Below, piece after piece: positions 8,601 to 16,582 of a stretch of DNA of 32,863 bases. Both the position numbers and the translations under genes were made by a program. The notes beneath the pieces were generated by a model that worked only from the letters and a program-made list of their open reading frames with translations, ran no database searches and was not told where the DNA came from. The stretch's first letter is position 1. Each line of letters starts with the position of its first letter. The stretch comes from Anaerolineae bacterium (GTDB lineage: Bacteria > Chloroflexota > Anaerolineae > 4572-78 > J111): assembly GCA_016926805.1 (NCBI GenBank), contig JAFGNV010000221.1:1-32863 (forward strand), read 5' to 3'.

Positions 8601-11600
8601 CCTTGGCTGACCAACACCGTCACTGTCACCGGTACCAACACCCTCTCCGAAATCACCGCCCCGGCCACCGACACCGTCAGTGTGGCCTTGACCTACACCC
8701 TGGGTATCACCGTAAATAAGACGGCCAACCCCTCGACCGCCTCGCCCGGCGATACCATCACTTATGCCTACCGGATAACCAATACCGGGGACATTACCCT
8801 GACCGTTATTCTGTACGATGACGAACTGGACACTTATCCCCCCCTATCGGCCCTAACGGTAGCGCCACAAGACAGCGTTACCGGCACGGCTGTCAAACTC
8901 ATCAGTGCTGACGATCTTCCCGGCCCGGTTGTCAACACCGCCATCGTTACCGGCACCAACAACATTGTGTCTAACACGGTGGTTGCCACCAACACCGCCT
9001 CCGTTGATTTAACCTACACCACCGCCATCAGCCTGGAAAAAATCGCCCTTCCCACCCAGGCCAGCATCAATCAGGTAATTACTTACACTTATCGCATCAC
9101 CAACAGTGGTGAGGCGCCACTGGTTCTGACCTTGTTTGACGACAAACTTGGCCTGCTGGCCACGCCGGTGGTAACGTTGGCCCCCGGCCTGTCCACAGAA
9201 GTTATCACTACTCATACCGTATCGGCCCAAGATCTCATTAACAACTATCCCCTTTTAACCAACACGGCCACGGTCAGCGGCACCTACCTCACCACCACGG
9301 TCAACCAGACCGATTTTGCCACCGTAACCCTGGTATACACACCTTCAATTCAGTTGGCCAAAACCGCCAACACCACCGTGGCCACACCTGGCGACGTGAT
9401 CACCTACACCTATAGCATGACCAATACCGGGCCGCTTACGCTCACTATTCTGGCTTTGGAAGACGACCCGCTCGGCTCGCTCATTTCTGCACTGGGTACC
9501 ACTACCCTGGCCCCGTATAACGGGCAGACAACCGGCTCCATCACTTACCCCGTCCAACCGGGCGACCCGCCGGCCATTACCAACACTGCCGTGGTGACCG
9601 GCCAGGACGTTTTGGGCCGGGTGGTCACCGCCAGCAAAACGCTTGTGGTTGAGGTGGAAGAAATCCTGACCACCATTGCCGCCATCAACGATAGCCCCAC
9701 CGTGGTTAGCAATACCACGTTTTTCACCGTTACCACCAACATTACCAATGGGGTAACTTATCTCTGGAATTTCGCCGACGGTTCCTCGCCGGGGAGTGGG
9801 GCCAATCCCAACCATATTTATACCACGGTTGGCACCTACACCGTGGTGGTGGCGGCCTATAACAACGTCAGTCTGGTTACGGCTACCACCGTGGTCACCA
9901 TCACCCCAGGTCCAACCGTTCGATTTAACCTGCAAGCCAACTCACCCCAAACCGCCGGGAACCCGTTCACCGTTACCATTACCGCCGTGGATGCCTACAA
10001 TAATCCTACCGGCTTCACCGGGCTGGTTAACATCAGCGATGATACTGGCACCATTACGCCAATTTCAGTCAATATTCTTGGTGGTACCGCCACGGTTTAC
10101 TTTACCGTAACCCAGGCCACCTCGCCCCTGTTCGACACTATTACGGCCATTGATGACGGCACGGGCGCCATCAGTGATACGGTAGAGGTGGAAATACGTC
10201 CCAACACGCCCAAGACACTCACCGTAACCGCCAGTCCAAACCCCATTCACATTTGTGAAACAGCCCTGGTAACCACTACGCTTACCGATCAGTGGAATAA
10301 TCCGAACCCCAATGAACAGATAAATTTGTCCGTACTCAGCGGTAGCCCACCCGGCTCGGCAACAATCTGGCCTGGCTCCGGCAATACCAGCGTAAACGGG
10401 ATTGTTACCTCTATCCTGACCGGTACGGCCTCCGGTTATGTCCGTATTTTGGGGGAATGGAATACTGATCCTCTGGTCAGTAACTTCCCCGGCCACTTTG
10501 TCCAGATCATTACTCCGGCCGTTCCCTCGGCCATCACGGTCACGGTTGATCCGCCCAGCGTGGCTTTCACCGAGGTTGCCACGGTTACGGCCGAGGTGAG
10601 GGACTGCCTGGGGAATGCGGTAACCGGAACTGTGGTAACCTTTACTGTTGGCTCCCTGGCGAGCATCGTCCCGCCGGGCACGGCCACCACCGACATCAAC
10701 GGGTTGGCCACCATCACCGTAACCGCAGGTTCGGCAGAAGGGACTACTCTCATTACCGGCACTATCGTCGGGCCGCGTACCGATAATACGCTTTTCACCA
10801 TTCAGCCGCCTGATACACCCGCGTTGACCCTCACCAAAACCGCCATTCCGTTACCGGGTGTTCCGGTTCAGCCGGGTGCTACCATCAACTATCAAATTGT
10901 GGTCACCAATACGGGTACCGCCTCGGCCACCAACGTCGTCATCACCGATACCCTCGAAGCCCTCACCATGGGTTACGTAACCGGCACCGTCACCACCGGC
11001 AGTGGGCCGTTTGTCAACGGTAATATTATCACCTTTGCCGTGCCCAGTCTGGCCATAAATACTGCGGTAACGGCCACCGTTCAGATCACGGTGACAGCCA
11101 CGTCGTCCGGTACCCTTATTACCAACCGGGCCAATGCCGATAGCAACCAGACCGTTCCCACCCTCGAGAGTCTCGTCACTCACCGGGTGATCACCGGAAC
11201 AGCCTCTCCCGGCACACTGTACCTGCCCATCATTATGAAGAACTACCCGGCGCCGCCCGACCTGACCGTGCAGGATGTGATTGTGTCTAACCTCACCCCG
11301 AGTACGGGTGAAGCGGTAACCATTACTGTAACCCTGCACAACACCGGCTCCGCCTTTGCCACGCCATTCTGGGTAGACCTCTACTGGTCTACCAGTAGCA
11401 CCCTCAATCCGGCGGTCAACCAACCCTGGGATGAAGCCTTTGCCGATGCCACGGTACCTTATGGTGTGGCCTGGAAAGTGTATGGTATGCCGGCCGATGG
11501 TGTCATTACCATTACCAATCTCGCTCCCAACGATCCGTTGAACAATAACAACAATTACAGCAACTTCATTCCAAATGGTATTGGTAACTGGCCGCAAACA

Positions 11601-11882
11601 TGGAAGTGTATGGACCTCAACAATTACTTTGGCGAACCACGCACCTATTATCTGTATGTCCGGGTCGACTCAATTGACGACAACTATCCCACCAGCCAGG
11701 ATCCTAACGCTGAGGTAGTTGAGGTTTATGAAAACAACAACCTCTTCATTTTCTCAACTCCGGTGGTTGTCAGCGGCCCACAAATATTGCCCAATCCTTT
11801 CTATCCACCCCCTTGTTCCCTGTCAACCCAAGGCGCGGCCCATCCAGGCGACAGCGGGAGGCGGCCGTCTGTTCAACCATAA
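5640..11882 (+). CDS. Giant secreted DUF11 repeat protein with PKD and CARDB-like domains
   Basis: About 2080 residues. ATG 5640 was chosen because AGAAGGA lies 8 nt upstream and MKKKHS then leads into a signal segment (LGISLALAVSLAVILLLLPV); the frame is open back to an ATG at 5559, but that leader looks non-coding. DUF11 domains start near residues 77, 215, 341 and 470. Seven tandem repeats of about 107-112 residues span about 582-1344 (DUF7507-like, each with GDTITYTYxITNTG). Then come a PKD domain (1345-1425, YLWNFADGS), three Ig/invasin-like domains (1426-1725), a DUF11 (about 1725-1855), the motif LYLPIIMKNYP (about 1860), and a CARDB-like domain with an Asn-rich stretch (1870-2045). 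It is the enlarged paralog of the 810-aa neighbour 142 nt upstream. A terminator lies at 12015-12046. Very few charged residues and abundant Thr/Val fit an extracellular fibre-like stalk; the ligand is unknown. Confidence 0.88.
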   Translation: MKKKHSPPPLTRQKIFHLGISLALAVSLAVILLLLPVTAGTVRLPISAHSLLSNRQPGPTLNLPLPFGAAPVRATNGLTITKTAPEFVEPGGIITYTVIITNETGEPIINAIVTDPLPPNTSCGPTYIRPNPLLYPQWAYNCVPYTASWFMFYIPGFFPISFTNGTSNTLIFTVVVDEDVSNGTEIINDNYTTTANNGTFDDTGDPVTTTVRAPVWAITKTVSSATIEPGQYLTYTITITNNGSTATSGPYTVTDVLPANTVSGSVQIEPQPPGTLLGDTVTWVFTDSLADGSARVLTYSVQVASPLADGETIVNQTYRVSGGNVYTAAVGLPVTVTVQSPATLTIAKSAQPDPVQAGGWLTYTITVTNDASSKGPAAEVVISDTLAGEVIYQSAGFVGSTTGVVTDSGNPILWQLDDPIPVGGSAQVTVTGRVTSPLLPGLITNTFAASARNAPLVSDTLGSGVTSTNSITLSKNVYPPVVAPGDPVTYTIILTNSGNGIATLALTDILYADFNPSTYTQTALTLPGRTLSTAESVTTTTFTATTPMTPGIYYNQLVTATYDVTQATLSQIASVHVVRAAITITKVANVSTAGIGETITYTYRLTNTGDITLTELMLIDEPLGSVTLLTTTLGLSASTSGVATTLITEADLPGPIVNTATVTGTYLASNLVSTTTTESVSITYTTDITVDKIATPAAGSPAQVGDTITYTYYITNTGTVTLYTVTLNDDKLGTTAIIPPASPLGPGQGITVTDTTVVVESDLRGPLTNTVTVTGTNILSEITTPATDTASVPLTYTTGITVEKIATPAAGSPAQVGDTITYTYYITNTGSVTLYTITLNDDKLGTTTVITPPAAPLGPGESSLVTGTTVVTEGNLPGPLTNTVTVTGTNILSEIALATDTANVPLTYTTTISVEKTYLTSAGEPASIGDTITYTYRITNTGTVTLYTITLNDDKLGMSTIPTTPLGPGQSTTFTDTTVVVENDLAYPWLTNTVTVTGTNTLSEITAPATDTVSVALTYTLGITVNKTANPSTASPGDTITYAYRITNTGDITLTVILYDDELDTYPPLSALTVAPQDSVTGTAVKLISADDLPGPVVNTAIVTGTNNIVSNTVVATNTASVDLTYTTAISLEKIALPTQASINQVITYTYRITNSGEAPLVLTLFDDKLGLLATPVVTLAPGLSTEVITTHTVSAQDLINNYPLLTNTATVSGTYLTTTVNQTDFATVTLVYTPSIQLAKTANTTVATPGDVITYTYSMTNTGPLTLTILALEDDPLGSLISALGTTTLAPYNGQTTGSITYPVQPGDPPAITNTAVVTGQDVLGRVVTASKTLVVEVEEILTTIAAINDSPTVVSNTTFFTVTTNITNGVTYLWNFADGSSPGSGANPNHIYTTVGTYTVVVAAYNNVSLVTATTVVTITPGPTVRFNLQANSPQTAGNPFTVTITAVDAYNNPTGFTGLVNISDDTGTITPISVNILGGTATVYFTVTQATSPLFDTITAIDDGTGAISDTVEVEIRPNTPKTLTVTASPNPIHICETALVTTTLTDQWNNPNPNEQINLSVLSGSPPGSATIWPGSGNTSVNGIVTSILTGTASGYVRILGEWNTDPLVSNFPGHFVQIITPAVPSAITVTVDPPSVAFTEVATVTAEVRDCLGNAVTGTVVTFTVGSLASIVPPGTATTDINGLATITVTAGSAEGTTLITGTIVGPRTDNTLFTIQPPDTPALTLTKTAIPLPGVPVQPGATINYQIVVTNTGTASATNVVITDTLEALTMGYVTGTVTTGSGPFVNGNIITFAVPSLAINTAVTATVQITVTATSSGTLITNRANADSNQTVPTLESLVTHRVITGTASPGTLYLPIIMKNYPAPPDLTVQDVIVSNLTPSTGEAVTITVTLHNTGSAFATPFWVDLYWSTSSTLNPAVNQPWDEAFADATVPYGVAWKVYGMPADGVITITNLAPNDPLNNNNNYSNFIPNGIGNWPQTWKCMDLNNYFGEPRTYYLYVRVDSIDDNYPTSQDPNAEVVEVYENNNLFIFSTPVVVSGPQILPNPFYPPPCSLSTQGAAHPGDSGRRPSVQP
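7383..9670 (+). repeat. Seven tandem coding repeats of about 318-336 nt
   Basis: Repeat units begin at 7383, 7701, 8037, 8373, 8706, 9027 and 9348, each at the Ile-Thr/Ser/Gln-x-x-Lys start of a DUF11-type domain. Spacings are 318, 336, 336, 333, 321 and 321 nt, all multiples of 3. Units 2 and 3 (7701-8036 and 8037-8372) are close to identical for their first 130 nt or so, which points to recent duplication or gene conversion; the outer units have diverged more. Confidence 0.9.
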
Positions 11883-12014
11883 GGCATGGAGGTGAGCCGG
11901 ATAAAAAATGATGTATCTGAACATCTCAGGTCAGGATAGGGGATTGGGACACAGATTACCTCAGATTGTGCAGGTTATGTAAAATATTTTAGAGGACAAG
12001 TTCTAACACAAAAG

Positions 12015-12046
12015 GGGTTTGGATCAATCACAGCCAGACCCTTTTT
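12015..12046 (+). terminator. Rho-independent terminator of the DUF11 pair
   Basis: Eight-base-pair stem GGGTTTGG (12015-12022) with CCAGACCC (12034-12041), one G-U pair, 11-nt loop, followed by TTTTT (12042-12046). It lies 132 nt after the giant gene and just before the next promoter. Confidence 0.75.
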
Positions 12047-12059
12047 ATGTAAAATTCAT

Positions 12060-12088
12060 TTGACAAAACCACCAATAGTTGTCATAAT
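12060..12088 (+). promoter_or_regulatory. Sigma70-type promoter of the LPxTG DUF11 gene
   Basis: A perfect TTGACA at 12060-12065, a 17-nt spacer, and CATAAT at 12083-12088 (5 of 6). The start site would be near 12095; AGGAG at 12104-12108 is 9 nt before ATG 12118. It directly follows the terminator at 12015-12046, so this gene is a separate transcription unit. Confidence 0.78.
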
Positions 12089-12117
12089 AGAATGGGGGTA
12101 TTCAGGAGCGTGGCTCA

Positions 12118-13404
12118 ATGCGCACAAAGTCTTACCGCTTCATTGTTATTGTGATTTTTTCTCTCTGGGCCGTCGCCGGGCTGCTAGGGGTTGCCACACC
12201 GGTGGATTCCGCGCCCGAGTTTGCGCCTGTGGCCCAACGGCCGACGGTTATCCCTGGCGACGGTGGCGGCGGTAACGGTGGAGCCGACGGAACCGGCGGG
12301 CTTGGCGTTGGTCGCGCCGATACCGGAGGCGCCACCGACGTTACCTGCGCCTCGGTGGTTGGCCAGATAATCAACTGGGGCTTTGGCGGCCAGGGCGGCG
12401 TCACCGCCGAATTAAAGAACGGTAGCTGGCAGATTTCCACCATTAGCGCCGCGGACGGCAATTATGGCTTCGGCGGTCTGGGAGTTGGCGTAGCCGTATT
12501 GCACGTCATTCTGACCCCGGGACAGGCGGAGCAATTTCAGCCACACCTTCAAGACACCGGCATTTACCTCAACTGTAGTTATCCCACTGTGGCCAATATC
12601 GCGCTCTATGACGGCCCACGAATCAGGCCGCCTGTCACCATCAAGATGTCAGCCCTCCATGAGGTCATTACCTCCGGTGGCGGCACCGAAATCACCCTGA
12701 AGGTAAACAACAGCCTTCCCAACGACATCACCAACGTGGTCGTCACCGACTTAATGCCGGTGGGGCTGATTGCCCTGGATGTTTCCTCCTCAATTGAGGC
12801 CAAAAATATCGACATCATCAATGGCCCGGACCGGCAACTGGTTGCGGTTAATCTCGATCGTCTGGCCGCCGGCGCCGAGGCCGCCATTCGGATTACGGTT
12901 ATCGGGGCGGTGGATGTGCCCGGCAGCACCCAGGTCACCAACACGGCTACCCTCTTCTATCGAGAAAGTGTGGCCGATCAGACCTCGCTCGATCTTACCA
13001 TCCGGGGCAGCGGCGCGCTCGTAGCCCCGGTGATAACCACGCCGATTGTTCCCGCCACCCCTGCGTTGCCTGCTGTCGAAGCGGCGCCCACGGCCACCCC
13101 CGAACTTGAACCGACAAGCGTAACCACCACAACAATGCCTGCGCTCACCCCCACTGTTGAAAGCGAGGGCAGCGAAGAATTTGTGCCACCCGATGGCTTG
13201 CCCACCACTGGCGACGACGCCCCTGGGGCAGACAATTTTGTCCCGCCCAGTTTTTTGCCCACTACCGGCGAAGATGTTTTGCAGATTCCCGCCACTTTGC
13301 CCAACACCGGCCTGGGCTTCATCTTGCCCATCGGGGGGGTGGGGTTGGCGATGTTGGCCTTTGCGGTTCATCACCTGCGTTCATCTTACCGGAATAGGGA
13401 ATAA
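12118..13404 (+). CDS. Secreted DUF11 protein with LPxTG-type sorting signal
   Basis: A 428-residue protein. Residues 1-32 are a signal peptide (YRFIVIVIFSLWAVAGLLG, then DSA). Residues 43-72 are Gly-rich. Residues 76-165 look like a small beta domain of the carboxypeptidase-regulatory/SdrD-B kind with two Cys (77 and 153). Residues 170-297 are a DUF11 domain, 300-350 a Pro/Thr/Ala stalk. The tail has LPTTG at 361-365, LPTTG at 380-384 and LPNTG at 394-398; only the last is followed directly by a hydrophobic helix (about 399-418) and a basic end (RSSYRNRE), the layout a sortase needs. The two LPTTG units lie in a near-duplicate of about 19 residues. No sortase gene is in the window. It has its own promoter (12060-12088) and terminator (13446-13479). 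Confidence 0.85.
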   Translation: MRTKSYRFIVIVIFSLWAVAGLLGVATPVDSAPEFAPVAQRPTVIPGDGGGGNGGADGTGGLGVGRADTGGATDVTCASVVGQIINWGFGGQGGVTAELKNGSWQISTISAADGNYGFGGLGVGVAVLHVILTPGQAEQFQPHLQDTGIYLNCSYPTVANIALYDGPRIRPPVTIKMSALHEVITSGGGTEITLKVNNSLPNDITNVVVTDLMPVGLIALDVSSSIEAKNIDIINGPDRQLVAVNLDRLAAGAEAAIRITVIGAVDVPGSTQVTNTATLFYRESVADQTSLDLTIRGSGALVAPVITTPIVPATPALPAVEAAPTATPELEPTSVTTTTMPALTPTVESEGSEEFVPPDGLPTTGDDAPGADNFVPPSFLPTTGEDVLQIPATLPNTGLGFILPIGGVGLAMLAFAVHHLRSSYRNRE

Positions 13405-13445
13405 AATAAAATTGGCCCTGCTGTAAATGCAAACGGCGTATGAGC

Positions 13446-13479
13446 ATCGGGCTGCGTTACGGGCGCAGCCTGATTTTTT
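13446..13479 (+). terminator. Strong rho-independent terminator
   Basis: Eleven-base-pair stem, 13446-13456 with 13464-13474, one G-U pair, 7-nt loop TTACGGG, followed by TTTTT at 13475-13479. It ends the LPxTG-protein transcript, 42 nt after its stop codon. Confidence 0.87.
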
Positions 13480-13486
13480 AAAGAAC

Positions 13487-13515
13487 TTGCCGAATCGACC
13501 TTAATCTGCTATCTT
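13487..13515 (+). promoter_or_regulatory. Weak candidate promoter of the envelope/xseAB operon
   Basis: TTGCCG at 13487-13492 and TATCTT at 13510-13515, 17 nt apart; each matches 4 of 6 consensus positions. Position is the main support: it lies between a strong terminator and the first gene of a long same-strand run. Confidence 0.35.
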
Positions 13516-13563
13516 GTCTGCAATCAAAAAACCTGACGTTGTCTAAACAAAGGACTCTTATTT

Positions 13564-13866
13564 ATGGTTAAGTTACTGATGAGCTGGGATCTCAAACCAG
13601 GTTCCGAAAGTGATTACTTTGAATTTGCCGTGCGTGAATTCATCCCTGGTATCATGAAATTGGGCATCCAACCCACCGAAGCCTGGTACACGATTTTTGG
13701 CGATGGCCCGCAAATTGTAACCGGCGGCGTTGCTGAGGATTTGGCCGCCATGAAATCCATTTTGGCCAGCAACGATTGGCAAGAGTTGCGCGATAAACTC
13801 TTTGAATACGTCACCGATTTTAGCTTCAAAATTGTCCGCCCTACCGGCAAATTCCAATTGCTCTAA
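13564..13866 (+). CDS. Small alpha/beta protein, possibly dimeric alpha-beta barrel-like
   Basis: A 100-residue soluble protein without signal peptide or TM segment. The pattern is strand (VKLLMSWDL), helix (SESDYFEFAVREFIPGIMKL), strand (PTEAWYTIFG), strand (PQIVTGGV), helix (LAAMKSILASNDWQELRDKL) and strand (DFSFKIVRP), as expected for a ferredoxin-like/ABM fold. I do not recognise a named family or catalytic residues. ATG 13564 has AAGGA at 13550-13554. It is 21 nt before the SpoIID-fusion gene and is the first gene of the operon-like run ending at 21200. Confidence 0.72.
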   Translation: MVKLLMSWDLKPGSESDYFEFAVREFIPGIMKLGIQPTEAWYTIFGDGPQIVTGGVAEDLAAMKSILASNDWQELRDKLFEYVTDFSFKIVRPTGKFQLL

Positions 13867-13887
13867 TCAACGCCAAAGGAGGAAGCC

Positions 13888-16563
13888 ATGCGCCGGCCTG
13901 GCCTATGGGTAACAAACGGCAACCCAGGTAATCCTACTCAGATGCTTAGTTGGAATCCCGCCGCACTCACCAGTTTTTTCGATTACCTGGTGCCTAACGG
14001 CGTTTATGGTTATAAGACAAGCCACCCCGACGTACCCATTATCGTCCGTTTTCAACATCCTCTCAATTGGCAAGACAACCCCTCCTTTTACGCCGACCAG
14101 TTGGGCCGGCTGGTGGCCAGTAAATGGAACCAAATCCAGGTTCTGGACCCCTATGTTTACTTCTGCAACGAAGTGAATTTGCATTACGAGAATGGCGACC
14201 CTGATCCCAACAACCAATCTAAATACACCACCCCCGAATTTTACCAAAAATATGCCGACTGGGTCCGGATGACGGCGGATGTCATCAAAAACGCCGTACC
14301 CGAAATGAAGCTGGTCACCCCTCCCTTTGCCTTTGGTCACAACGAAGACGGCAACCCCGATGACAACGGCAACCCTATGCTCGGTTGGGCCGGATATGAC
14401 TATTTGCAAGATACTATCCGAACTTACTTTGATAACATTCTCACCTTCCACGCTTATTGGGGCGACAGCAATGGTTCGGTACGGGAATGGCTTTACGACC
14501 CCCATCTCTCCTCTTGGTACGCCTTCCGCTGGCGACGAGTGTTAAAACTGTTTGAGACTCGCTACAACATTAAGGCCAGGCAGATTATCGATGAAGCAGG
14601 TAACTTTGCCGCCTCCGACCCCGACTTTACCGACCAGATCATCTATCACGCCGAAAATTGTCTAAAAGATGGTCGGGTCATCTGTGTTACCTATTTTCTC
14701 TGGCTAGACCCGACCAACAGCCCCGGTAATTTGCCCAATTCGTGGGTTCAGGGCGCGGTAAATCTGGATAATCACATCGAGCGCCTCAAGAATATGCCGG
14801 AGGTACTCATCACCGAATATCCCCCCGGCGAAATTGAACAGACGACCATTCGCGTTCTCTTTAACGATGGCACCGTACAGGTTATGCCGTTGGAAGAATA
14901 TCTGCGGGCGGTGGTGCCTGCCGAAATGCCGGCTCTGTGGCACTTCGAAGCCGTCAAAGCCCAGGCCGTGGCCTCGCGCAGTTACGCTATGTACGCCATC
15001 GAATATCCCCGCCACCCCAACGCCGACATCTGCACCGACTACCGGCATTGCCAGAACTATGACCCCAGCAAAATCCACTCCACTTCCGACGAGGCCATTG
15101 AACAAACCAGAACTCTCATTGCCCGCTACAACGGCGCCACCGCCAACGGCATTTTCTCCGCCAACTGTGGGGGGCACACCCAAAATAACGAGGATGTTTT
15201 CCAGGGCGCCCCCGTGCCCTACCTGCGCGGCGTGCCCTGCCCCAACAAAGGCCAGAAAAACGGGCACGGCGTGGGAATGTGTCAGTATGGCGCCCGCGAT
15301 CTGGCCGAACAAGGCTATGAGTACGCCGACATCATCAAATACTACTATACCGGGGTGACCGTTGGCCCGCCTACCAGCGTCCGCACCAGTACTATTTTGG
15401 GCACCATCTTAACCTACACTGGCCAGCCTGCCCCCGGAGTGAAGGTTGTGCTCACTGGACCGGCATATCAGGCCGAAACACTCAGTCAAACCAATGGCTC
15501 TTATCGCTTTAGCAAAGTGCCTGCCGGAACGTACACCCTCGAGCTACCCAATTACCAGCTAGCGCAAGAAAATATCACTGCCACCCCCGGCCAGGATTCC
15601 GTTGTCAACCTGAGTCTGCCCAGCCCCGGCGAGGCCATCACGGTTGAGATTCGTCGCGGCCCCGGCCTGCCCTTGATAGTGGGAGATTGGCTCAACCCGG
15701 GCGACTCGCTGGTGTTTACCAGCCCCAAGGGAGTCACCAATCAGGTTATCGCCGGTCACAAAGCGGAGTATGGTTCCGGTGGTTTTGAAACCTATGCCAC
15801 CGAAATTGGCACCTACATTCTGGAAGTCGATGCCTATCGTTTTGAGATCCCCATGAACGGCCAGTATACTCGCCTTACCTTCCACCGCACCGGACTGCCG
15901 CAGCCGACTGGCATAATCGAGGGGACTTTAAGAGACCCCTTTGACCAGCCTGTACCTAATCGAATGGTCTACCTGAAGAGTGACGCCGTTAGTCTGACCG
16001 ATGTCACCGACGAACAGGGATACTTTTTGTTTGAGAACCTACCTGATGCGGTTTACCGGGTAACCATTGAAGACAGCAACCTTGATCAAAGCGTGACCAT
16101 TACCGGCGGTAATCGGGTGACCCTCGCCCTGAAACTGTCTGCTCAGCCGCCTTCGGGTCACTGGGAGGTAGATATTGAGCGAGGCCCCGGTCTGCCTTTG
16201 TTGGTGGGTGATATTGGTGCCGCCAGCGAGCCGATTGTAATTACCGATCCCAATGGCTTCCAGACCGTTGTAACCAGCGGCAGCAAACCCGAGTATGGCG
16301 AGGGTGGCTTTGAAATTTACGCCCCCCTCATTGGCAATTACGTGCTGCAATTCCTGGGCGAAGCCTTTACCATTCCCATGAATGGCCAGTATACTAAAAT
16401 CGCTTTCCGCTGGATCGAAGGACCGGAAGAAGACCAGGTACTCCTCATTTCTGACCCCATGCCGCGTTCTCAAGCCGAAACCCTCCACGCCGGATTGGAG
16501 GCGCATCCGGCCACCCAGGGCATGTTTGAAATTGTCAACGCCGCCGATATAGAACGAACATAG
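13888..16563 (+). CDS. SpoIID/LytB domain protein with N-terminal glycosidase-like domain and C-terminal repeated modules
   Basis: An 891-residue multidomain protein. Residues about 1-300 resemble a clan-A TIM-barrel glycosidase: Glu95 in CNEVN and Glu236 in IIDEAGN sit where the acid/base and nucleophile would be. Residues 315-490 are a SpoIID/LytB domain (PLEEYLRAVVPAEMP with Glu346, AVKAQAVASRSYA, SANCGGHTQN, HGVGMCQYGA), known to cleave denuded peptidoglycan glycan strands as a lytic transglycosylase. Carboxypeptidase-regulatory-like domains at about 503-578 and 675-750 alternate with two copies of a roughly 85-residue module (583-667 and 758-842), each with RGPGLPLxVGD and IPMNGQYT. ATG 13888 has a near-perfect AAAGGAGG, yet no signal peptide is visible, which is odd for a wall enzyme. 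Its stop is 16 nt before xseA. Confidence 0.85.
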   Translation: MRRPGLWVTNGNPGNPTQMLSWNPAALTSFFDYLVPNGVYGYKTSHPDVPIIVRFQHPLNWQDNPSFYADQLGRLVASKWNQIQVLDPYVYFCNEVNLHYENGDPDPNNQSKYTTPEFYQKYADWVRMTADVIKNAVPEMKLVTPPFAFGHNEDGNPDDNGNPMLGWAGYDYLQDTIRTYFDNILTFHAYWGDSNGSVREWLYDPHLSSWYAFRWRRVLKLFETRYNIKARQIIDEAGNFAASDPDFTDQIIYHAENCLKDGRVICVTYFLWLDPTNSPGNLPNSWVQGAVNLDNHIERLKNMPEVLITEYPPGEIEQTTIRVLFNDGTVQVMPLEEYLRAVVPAEMPALWHFEAVKAQAVASRSYAMYAIEYPRHPNADICTDYRHCQNYDPSKIHSTSDEAIEQTRTLIARYNGATANGIFSANCGGHTQNNEDVFQGAPVPYLRGVPCPNKGQKNGHGVGMCQYGARDLAEQGYEYADIIKYYYTGVTVGPPTSVRTSTILGTILTYTGQPAPGVKVVLTGPAYQAETLSQTNGSYRFSKVPAGTYTLELPNYQLAQENITATPGQDSVVNLSLPSPGEAITVEIRRGPGLPLIVGDWLNPGDSLVFTSPKGVTNQVIAGHKAEYGSGGFETYATEIGTYILEVDAYRFEIPMNGQYTRLTFHRTGLPQPTGIIEGTLRDPFDQPVPNRMVYLKSDAVSLTDVTDEQGYFLFENLPDAVYRVTIEDSNLDQSVTITGGNRVTLALKLSAQPPSGHWEVDIERGPGLPLLVGDIGAASEPIVITDPNGFQTVVTSGSKPEYGEGGFEIYAPLIGNYVLQFLGEAFTIPMNGQYTKIAFRWIEGPEEDQVLLISDPMPRSQAETLHAGLEAHPATQGMFEIVNAADIERT

Positions 16564-16582
16564 AGGGATACAATATCCCATG
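16562..16582 (+). promoter_or_regulatory. Hairpin covering the xseA ribosome-binding site
   Basis: GGGATA (16565-16570), loop CAA, TATCCC (16574-16579) form a perfect 6-bp hairpin ending at the base before ATG 16580. The only Shine-Dalgarno-like bases (AGAGGG, 16562-16567) are partly in its left arm. The upstream stop codon (16561-16563) abuts it, so a terminating ribosome could open the hairpin and couple xseA translation to the upstream gene. Confidence 0.5.

Noticed and set aside
7383..9670. CRISPR array or tandem satellite
   Set aside because: Repeat units are 318-336 nt, in frame, and each encodes a full domain, so this is a coding repeat; no short repeat-spacer pattern occurs anywhere in the window.
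3527..11597. Several minus-strand open frames over the DUF11 genes (for example 3527-4435, 9345-9935, 10851-11597)
   Set aside because: Products are Gly/Val/Arg-rich shadows of Thr-rich repeats (ACC read as GGT). There are no ribosome sites or family matches, and the same shadow recurs in each repeat.
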